From contig CM023534.1 of the NCBI GenBank assembly GCA_013350335.1, positions 25,976,807 through 26,040,806 on the forward strand: a stretch of 64,000 nucleotides of DNA, in the 5' to 3' direction. Position 1 is the first letter of the stretch. The number at the start of each line of letters is the position of its first letter. Under the pieces are notes generated by a model. It ran no database searches. It worked only from the letters and a program-made list of their open reading frames with translations, and was not told the DNA's origin. A program made the translations under genes and the position numbers. Below, in pieces: positions 56,695 through 64,000 of the stretch. The DNA comes from Chimonanthus salicifolius. Lineage: Eukaryota > Streptophyta > Magnoliopsida > Laurales > Calycanthaceae.

Positions 56695-56938
56695 TCTCCA
56701 TGGAAGGTGCCTCAAACCCTTTGCCCACTTGAATGCATTTGCTGAATCTCCTTCAATAATCAATTTACGTTGTCCATGATCTTTCCAAATGGGCAAAGCT
56801 CTTATAGTACTAAGAATTTTTGCCCCGTTTGAATCTTTCGTTCTCACCGAATCATTGAACATAATAGATATTTCACCCCTCGTTAAGTATCAAGCTTTAC
56901 TTAACTTAACGTGCCCAAGTTATATACATATATACCTC

Positions 56939-56939
56939 A

Positions 56940-56971
<32 letters not shown>
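56939..56971. repeat. TA microsatellite
   Basis: Uninterrupted TA repeats between TCAATTTATATA and TTTAACTC. Confidence 0.85.
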
Positions 56972-56974
<3 letters not shown>

Positions 56975-59109
56975 ACTCTTGGAGGCTCAAGCCTTAGAAT
57001 GGTCATGTTTCGGTGATAGGACTTATATTTATAGATGTCACTTTGTTTGAAAAAAACCAACACGAAGTACACTTTATATTGACCCATTGTCCACTTAGTT
57101 GCACGGATTGATTAATTTTCCAATTTAGCTTGGCCTAAATTGGTTGCCTATAATGAAAAATGATTCACATTGTGGGTGGTCAGCAAAAGGTAAAATGACT
57201 TCGTAACGCTTAGATGACTTTGGGTTAACTCAATTTAAAAACTCCACTTAGTTTGAGTCTAAGTCAGAACTTCTTAAATTGTGAAGTCTAATAAAACGAG
57301 CAGAAACACGTGATTGTGTGAAAGGCATGCAAAGTGATTCGTAGCTTTAAGAAATTAAAATTATTAAATAATTTCATAGGACAATCTTATTCGGCTACAC
57401 TATGATCTTTAAAATCCGTGCCACCCTCAATACATTTATTGAGATAAGATCTAAACATGAGGTAATATTAGTTGCTAATGTCTTTTATTATTGTTATTAT
57501 TATATGTAATTGTATTGAGTTTACAAGAAAGCATACATAAATACCCTTCAAGAAATGGGTGGAGTTAATTTATAATCCAAAAAGATCTGTTGATGTTAAT
57601 AAACTTCATTTACCTTTAAATAATTGAACTTGAGAAGATTTAAAGAAGAAAAATGTTTTTTAAAATGTAAATACATTATTTAGTGTCACATAGAATTAAT
57701 ACACAAAGAGGAATTATGCATTTAACTTTAATTTTTTATTTTTTTTCTTTCTTCATAAGAAATGATTTGACTTACAGACCTATTGTGATTTGTGCATATA
57801 TTGTATGAGGGTTGAGCCCACCAAAAGTGATAACTTATTGGTAATATTTGATTTAGGAATCATAAAAAATTACTTAATTATATTAATTAAGTCACATCTT
57901 TTTTCCTTCAGAATTTGATCACCTTTTTATTTCTTTAAAAGATCCAAATTTAAATATAAGGCTAGTTGAAATTTAATTTGACCAAACTAATTAAGTCACT
58001 TTTTAAATTTTTATAAAAATTATCTACATATTTTTTTTTATAACATGAGTATCCTGAATCCTACAATAGAGGTGAGACTAATTCTACAGATATATGAAAC
58101 AATCCTCACACCACGTTTATGAACCTCAAACTTTAGATCTCTAATCTAATTTTAGAAGATTAGATTTTAATCTTTGGAGTGTAAACTTTTGTTTCTTATT
58201 TACCTATCATTGGAAATCTCCTTGATTGAACACTAGCCATCCAAAATTACTTCTATTACATGAATAAAGCCGCTGTGTATACATGAGATTTTGGCTTTTA
58301 TAATAATGATGATAATCTAAAGTGAATATAGAAAAATCACAAATCAATTAGTTTGAAGAAATATTCAAATCTCAGTTAAAATTTAAAGAAAAATATATTA
58401 AAATAAGTAAATTTAAAAATAAATTTGTTGATTGTTAAAAATAACTTTGGTTGACTTATGTTCAAACAAAAACTTTTCTATTGATAAGTAAATCAGATAA
58501 ACAAATTTAAAACCTTAAAAATAAATGTGATCAAATTTTGTGAACTTCTAAAAGATGACTTAATTATTTTAATCATAATAAGTTCTCTTTATACTGCCTA
58601 TACATGGTAGGTTAGAAACTTTCTTAATTCCTGTAATTTTTTTGGTTAAACTTTTTCTTTGTTGTATTTATAGCAAGGACAATTATCACATCCAGTGGGA
58701 CCCTAACATGAGAGTGAAAATCTCCTATGGCCTGCAGGACCCTACCATGAGAGTGGAAATCTCCAATGGCCTGTAGGGCCCTACACTCAAAGGCAATGAA
58801 TTCTGATGAGAAGAAAACATTCTACTCTAGGTGAAAAAAATTAATTCCATATCATCATTTTAACATATACTGTTAGTTATTAAAAATTTGTTAGGTAAGG
58901 AACTTTCTTGTGACTTGTGAGGCGATGGCCCCTTAAATGTTAATTATTCGAAATTATTTTTGTATTTTAAACTTTACATTCTTTAAAACATGATTTGATA
59001 GGCACATTTAAAGTAAATTTTTATGAGGCATTATTTAAATAGAGAGTTTACATTGAATCGACCAACATTTCAAGCGGTGGACCATAATTGTAGACAATAA
59101 TAAAATACG
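56972..59109. other. AT-rich intergenic DNA with a short tandem duplication
   Basis: No gene is seen. At 58697-58778 a 40-bp unit (GGACCCTACCATGAGAGTGG plus AAATCTCCAATGGCCTG) occurs twice with few differences. The part at 57770-57930 resembles the duplicated units at 10.1 and 15.0 kb (GGTTGAGCCCACCAAAAG, TTTTTCCTTCAGAATTTGATC). Confidence 0.45.
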
Positions 59110-59542
59110 TGTTGGGATTTTTAATCCCCAAATCAACACAACACAACATAAACCAAAAAACAAAATCAAACACAACCACAAACCAAAAGAGACAAGATTT
59201 ACGTGGTCCGGCTGAAGCCTACATCCACGGGCAACACAAACGATTTCACTAATATCAAAGGTGTTTACAAAGTGCAAATCCCATTCTCAAATCTTCCTCT
59301 CACGATTTTCTCCTCTCTCCCACAAACCATAACTCTCGGTGGTGCCCAAGAGGGCCACACACACCAACCCAAACGAGTCCCTCTATTTTATAAAGGTTTT
59401 CCCAAACGAAAATAGAAGTATCCTAAACAAAAAATAGAAAGACAATCAGAGAAGAAGTAGGAGATGAATCCACAAAAATAGAAACATATATTTTTGTAGG
59501 ATTCCAAATCTGGGTTTGCTCAAATCGAGTCATACCCTAACA
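59110..59542 (-). repeat. LTR of copia element 3 (433 bp)
   Basis: On the minus strand from TGTTAGGGTATGACTCG (59542) to AAAAATCCCAACA (59110). It is preceded by a copia PPT, CAAGGTGGAGAT. It carries ACGTGGTCCGGC and CTACATCCACGGG near its 3' end (59200-59230). A TATA-like TTTATAAAATAGAGGG lies at about 59385. Confidence 0.78.
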
Positions 59543-60109
59543 ATCTCCACCTTGGCGAGATTTGCAGATGAACCACCTCTGATAACTTCACCTTGGCAAG
59601 AAATCTCATGCTAACAAATGAACGAAACGAACCAATGCTGCCACCAAATGCACCCGTATGCACCATACACCTGAAGATGTCCAAACAAAGGTTTACAAAG
59701 CTTCTCTCACTCACGAATTTCTTTCTCTATCTCAAACCCACAATAGACATACTCACGAAGGGAACCCTCTCTGCTTTTATAAAGACAAACAGAAAGGTTT
59801 CTTACTTCAAATAGACTTTCCCTAATCCCAAAAACAAAAATAGAAAGAGAAACAAAGAGGAAAGAAGATAAAGAAGGAAAGTTCCAAACACAAGGCAATT
59901 TCTAGATCTAAATCCGAAAATCTCTTGTGCAAATCAAGCCAAATCTTAACAATCTCCAGCTTGACGAGATTTACAGACGGACAGCCTGTGATAACTCCAC
60001 CTTGATAAGAAATCTCGTGCCAAGCCAAAAGAAGCGATCAACCGATGTCGACTGCAACCAAATGTGCCCGTAGGCGCCATGCACTCGAAGGTGCTCAAAC
60101 CTGTTGAAT
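59543..60109 (-). repeat. Duplicated 3' UTR and partial LTR of copia element 3
   Basis: The stretch 59543-59700 (AATCTCCACC, GCACCCGTATGCACCAT) is repeated with divergence at 59952-60110 (AATCTCCAGC, GTGCCCGTAGGCGCCAT). A partial LTR starting TGTTAAGATTTGGC at 59951 lies between them. The order UTR, partial LTR, UTR, full LTR points to recombination between two related copies. Short open frames here (59822-60155) are not genes. Confidence 0.65.
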
Positions 60110-60758
60110 GTTGATCAAGTCCAAACTGTGCTTTGAACTTGACCCTTGAATGCAACGAACATCTGTGTCAAATTTGTCTCTTCTCTGTTCAATGGCTGGT
60201 CCACCTGCATCTATACTACCTTGCAAGAAATACATGTTCTTCTATCGAGTAGCCTTCATCACAACACATGCACCTAAAGCAACTGTCAGAACTCCACCTG
60301 TCATAGTAATCGTGAAGCCTTTTTCTTCCAATGCACCCAAAGAGATGAGATTCTTTTTCAAATCTGGCACATATCTGACATTAGACAATATTTTAACAGA
60401 ACCATCATGCAATTTCAAACGAATATTACCTATCCCTTTCGTTTTACATGCACTATTATTACACATAAAAACAAAACCACCATCCAACTCCTTAAAACTG
60501 GTGAACCACTCCCTATTGGGATACACATGATAGGTACATCCCGAATCTAACAACCAATCATTACAATGAAATGCAAATGATGAACAAACCAATAAAACTT
60601 CAACATCACTATCTTCAGCATGTGGTACATTTGCATTCGAATCCACCTTGTCCTTGTTTTTCAACATTGGACACTTAACTTTCCAATGCCCTTTTTCATG
60701 ACAAAAGGCACACTCATCCTTTGCAAGATTTTTTCTATCAGACGATGATGACTTTCTC
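60110..60758 (-). pseudogene. Copia element 3: gag zinc knuckle, protease and GAG-pre-integrase
   Basis: From the right: SSSSDRKNLAKDECAFC, with a perfect CCHC knuckle completed by HEKGHWKVKCP (60660-60715). The aspartic protease has its motif WLLDSGCTYHV (about 60560) and continues with NIRLKLHDGSVKILSNVRYV. Then the pre-integrase start is LISLGALEEKGFTIT and MKATR (60242), followed by a stop and NMYFLQGS. The frame is open for over 160 codons, so decay is slight. Integrase and reverse transcriptase are deleted: at about 60110 it joins 3' non-coding sequence. On the right it is interrupted by solo LTR 2 at 60759; the rest of gag lies beyond 64000. Confidence 0.88.
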
Positions 60759-61928
60759 TGTAATACCCCAGATTTTCAGTTTATCAATATTTACGGAAAT
60801 TGCCATTGAAATTATGAATTAAAGGATATGACCGTAGATGAGTAAGTTGTGGGGCCCATTGTTCAATTAAGACCCAATGGCTATGAGTTTTGTGTTTGAA
60901 ATAAAATAAATGAGTAATGTATGTTTAATTGGGTCAAGATTACTAATTAAGTCAAAGTTTGTGAAATGGGTCAAAATGGCCAATTTGAACCCAATGGGTC
61001 GGGTTTGACTTGGTTGACCATCAAGTGAGTCCAAGCTTGATTAAGTTGGGCTGATTGGAGTTTGAGATGGAATTAAATAGTTGAGTTAACTGAGTGAGTT
61101 GATTGGAAATAAATATAAGTGAGTGAGTTGATTTGAAATAAGTTATAAGTGAGTGAGTGTTTTGAATAAATTACAAATGAGTAGAGTATGAGGTTGAAGA
61201 GCTGGTTGTTTCAAATTCACATAAGGTGGTCCACACGTTGGAGGGAAAGAATGGAGAGTTTCATCTCAAAGATGAAACCCCCCACATGGGGCATTGATGA
61301 GAAAAATGGAGAGGTGGCGGTTACTCAAGCCAAGCAATGGCTACAACGTTGGATGCATGGGAATTATTTCTCATGCATGAAACTCCAAAAGGGCCAATAA
61401 TAGAGGTGGCTGTTATACAAGCCAAGCAATGAGACACTGTTGGAGCCTTGGGAGTTTCATTCCAAGGATGAAACCCCCAAGTGAGCATAAAGAATTTTGG
61501 TTAATGCAAAAGGGAGTTACAAGTGTTGCCACCAAGAGACACCACCCCTTGGGCTGAATTTGATTAATCAAAGACGTTTCATTCCACTCTCTTTCACCTT
61601 CTCTTTGCCGCCAGCACTCAAGGAGAAAGAAGACCAAAGAAATAGAGTTCCATCTCCAAATATTTTCACACAAGGTCGACCACCCCCAAGACAAAGACTT
61701 GGGTATTTTCATCTCAAGTTTCTCTCTCATTTTCTCTCTCAAATCTATACCTTGGCCGAATTATTCCAAGGGGTTTCCAGCAAGGTTAGGCTCGGCTAAA
61801 GATCAAGAAGGAAAGAAGGAAGGACTAAGGAACGAGAGGATCAAGAAAGAGTGAAAGAACTGGAGGAGTCGCGGTTTTGGTAAGTGCTCAATAAACACTT
61901 GTTAAATAAAATGGTTAAGGAAGCATGA

Positions 61929-62838
61929 TCCGGCCATTGTATGGCCGAACCTATCAAGGGTTAAAATCATGGCTAATGATGTTTAAAAAGGGAAGAACAA
62001 GGATCATAGGGTTCGGCCACTTTGTATGGCCGAACCCCATGAAAGGACATTGGATTTATGTTATTGGATTTGAAGAAAAGAAATCATAAGTGTAGGAGTT
62101 TAGTTTTGTTAAAAGTTTTAATGGAACTAAGAACCATAGGGTTCGGCTATGCATATGGCCGAACCCCATGGAGAGAAAATGATGGATAGTATGTTTAATT
62201 GATGGAAGATGGTTGGTACTTGAAAAGGATTTTAATGATTGATTGGATCAAAAGAAGAGATGAGGTTTGGCCATGGTACATGGCCGAACCCATCAAATAA
62301 CGTGTATGGATTTAAGGTTGTTTGGTTATTGAATTTTATGGACTGTTTTAATATATTTAATGGGTGGAAATAATAGATCAAGGATTAAATGAGTGAGGTT
62401 CGGCCATGGAGTATGGCCGAACCCCACTATGGTTTATTTTATGGACAATGGTGGATAATTAATATGGGAATGTTAGATGAATGGATTGGCTTTTGGACTT
62501 CATTAAAAAGGACCACAATTATGATGGTGAGGTTAGGCCATGTTGTATGGCCGAACCCCACTAAGGTGGATTTGGTGGATTAAGGGTTTAAAAATTTGTA
62601 AGTGGATTTTAAGTGTTAAATAAAAGGAAGGGTGAAAATTAAGATAAGTGAGGTTCGGCCATGGTGTATGGCCGAACCCCAAAAGTGTTGTTTGGACTTA
62701 GTTTATTATGTGGGTAAGATGATTAATGTATAAACGGATAGATCAATGGAAATGTATGATTAGACTTAAGAACCCAAAGAAAGGGCCAAAATCAAGTAGG
62801 TGAGGTTCGGCCATAGGGTATGGCCGAACACCACAAAA
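61929..62838. repeat. Array of eight GGTTCGGCC hairpins in solo LTR 2
   Basis: Eight palindromes of the form GGTTCGGCCATG, short loop, TATGGCCGAACCCC start near 61929, 62011, 62141, 62266, 62396, 62531, 62653 and 62805. Spacing is about 80-150 bp. Flanking bases are often TGAG...CAC or CATAGG...CCATGG, which extend the pairing. Spacers are unrelated to one another. Confidence 0.8.
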
Positions 62839-63154
62839 TGGTGTTCTTGATCTTAGACTTAATTAGAAACCAATTGAGATATGTATTTGACTTATTGACA
62901 TGTAACAAGGTAACGGGACTTCTTGAACGGTGTGCAATCGCGAACGGGTGATGGTTTAAGAAGAGCGGACATTTTAAGTGACATTTTGTGTAGGTTTCCT
63001 ACACTTTGTAACCACACTTTATATTTGCTGTTTTATGTTGATTTTTATGAGATATGTGTTAAATTATTATATTTCAAAGAGGATTTGAATGCTAAGATTT
63101 ATTTACAAACGGCATGTATGCATTGAAATCTCATGCATGGCATGGGGTGATGGT

Positions 63155-63316
63155 TATGTAACCGGAGGGTCCACACTCTGTCGGGGCGTCCGAAAAACCT
63201 ATGTGGTGGTACCTTGATGATGAGAATCCCATCAAGAGGAAACCGGAGGGTCCACACTTCGTTGGGGCATCCGAACAACCTATGTGGAGGTGCCTTGATG
63301 ATGAGAATCCCATCAA
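63155..63316. repeat. Tandem pair of about 80-bp units in solo LTR 2
   Basis: Two units contain GGAGGGTCCACACT, CCGAAAAACCTATGTGG and GATGAGAATCCCATCAAGAG. They correspond to 12690-12835. Confidence 0.8.
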
Positions 63317-64000
63317 GAGGAGGCTATGTATACTTGTGATGGGTGGGACTCATTACATTTGCATACATACATAGCATTGTTTTTGTAAGATTTTGATGAT
63401 CATGTATTATTATGTTATATGCATGTTTTATACTAACCTTGTGCTAGCCCTAATCGGATCACCTACTGGGCGCGTTGTTCTAACACCCTATTTCTATCCT
63501 TATTGGATGACACAGGAAAAGGAAAGGTCGAGGATCGCGAAGGAAACCAAGCATAGGAGCTTGGCATTTGAATGGATTTATGTATGGATATTTTGTTTAA
63601 GTTTACATGGACATGTAATTTGTTAGTTAGATGTCGGCATGTAATAACTTAGTTAAATATTTGCTATGGTTTGGAATGGTTTGAATGAATGTTTAGTTTA
63701 AGGTAATTTTGGATATATGACTTGTACTTTGCTATCTAAAATGGAGTAGACTTAGGTTCTATTATAATATGTAATCAGTTAGATTAAGTAATATTCCGCA
63801 AGAATTATAAAGTACTATGTGTGAACCATTCTCATGGACTTAGTCCATGCACACATAAGTTTGGCCAGTTAAGGGTCGGACTTTAGAAGTCTGGACTTAA
63901 CTCGCATCGTGACACTCCACTCTTTATCACTTTAGTTTATTATAAAATAAAAAAAATACTCTGATTTCGAGTGAAAAAGGGCTAGGTGTTACATTCTCGT

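Larger units (their letters stand above)
52709..56862 (-). pseudogene. RNase H-like fragment (plant LINE/RVT_3 type), split twice
   Basis: Right piece (56862-56700): DSVRTKDSNGAKILSTIRAL, then KLIIEGDSANAFKWAKGL and LPWRM. Left piece (52848-52709): KEVRDLAEGMDVFFAKSNHS, then ANGVADYFTKLGVGNHF and a stop at 52709. Removing the solo LTR (54083-56699) and the long-TIR element (52849-54070) makes both pieces one uninterrupted frame. This is the RNase H fold seen at the end of plant non-LTR retrotransposons and in related host proteins. The catalytic Asp of EGDS remains, but the usual NEAE glutamates are changed and the first strand is missing. It was partial before the insertions. Confidence 0.8.
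60759..63993 (+). mobile_element. Solo LTR 2 of the hairpin-bearing gypsy-like family (3.24 kb)
   Basis: Begins TGTAATACCCCAGATT and ends GGTGTTACA, flanked by a perfect duplication TTCTC (60754-60758, 63994-63998). It sits in the gag gene of copia element 3. It is homologous to 10210-13482 throughout: hairpins, the 80-bp pair, CTACTGGGCGCGTTGTTCTA and the terminal GTCGGACTT region. It lacks any gag or pol. A donor-like GGTTTTG/GTAAGTG (about 61879) and an acceptor-like GATGACACAG/GAAAA (about 63516) bracket the hairpin array. Confidence 0.88.

Overview
This window is nuclear DNA of a flowering plant. The evidence is the mix of repeats: Ty1/copia and chromodomain Ty3/gypsy retrotransposons with primer sites matching plant initiator tRNA-Met, TRIM elements, a plant TTF/DUF4371-type hAT transposase, Stowaway-like MITEs starting CTCCCTCCGTCCC, and fragments of a plant LRR receptor kinase and a RALF-like peptide. 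The species cannot be told from sequence alone. Most of the 64 kb is decayed mobile DNA. Only three small loci look like possible host genes: a Gly/Ser-rich protein at 7.0-7.3 kb, a candidate three-exon gene at 32.6-34.5 kb, and a RALF-like peptide at 37.8-38.0 kb.

Layout. 1-6.1 kb: two copia elements on the minus strand, the first (LTR 970-2791) inserted into the integrase region of the second (LTR 5915-6139). 6.1-7.4 kb: a tandem pair of Gly/Ser-rich genes, one broken. 7.6-17.5 kb: AT-rich DNA with MITEs, long-inverted-repeat transposons, a tandem segmental duplication, and a 3.3 kb LTR carrying ten GGTTCGGCC hairpins. 17.58-18.44 kb: a TRIM with inverted LTR ends. 18.67-32.0 kb: one hAT element (8-bp target duplication) interrupted by a TRIM (TTTAT duplication), which is interrupted by a gypsy element, which is interrupted by a non-coding LTR element. 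32.0-41.2 kb: the least invaded part, with the candidate small genes, receptor-kinase fragments, MITEs and a SINE remnant. 41.2-51.3 kb: a nearly full-length gypsy chromovirus-like element on the plus strand, full of stops, with a TRIM in its 5' LTR. 52.7-56.9 kb: an RNase H-like fragment split by a long-TIR transposon and a solo LTR. 59.1-64.0 kb: a third copia element on the minus strand, broken by a second hairpin-bearing 3.2 kb solo LTR.

How the parts relate. No pathway or operon joins these genes; the window records successive insertions. Target duplications on most insertions let their order be read. The most unusual points are: (i) two independent LTR elements whose outer ends are both LTR 3' (U5) ends in inverted orientation, each inside a target duplication; (ii) reiterated near-perfect hairpins inside a probable LTR intron, found in two solo LTRs 50 kb apart; (iii) a three-exon reading frame with matching phases and consensus splice sites. 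I found no clearly new biological system. Retrotransposon calls rest on recognised protein motifs and LTR/PBS/PPT landmarks read by eye, not on database searches.
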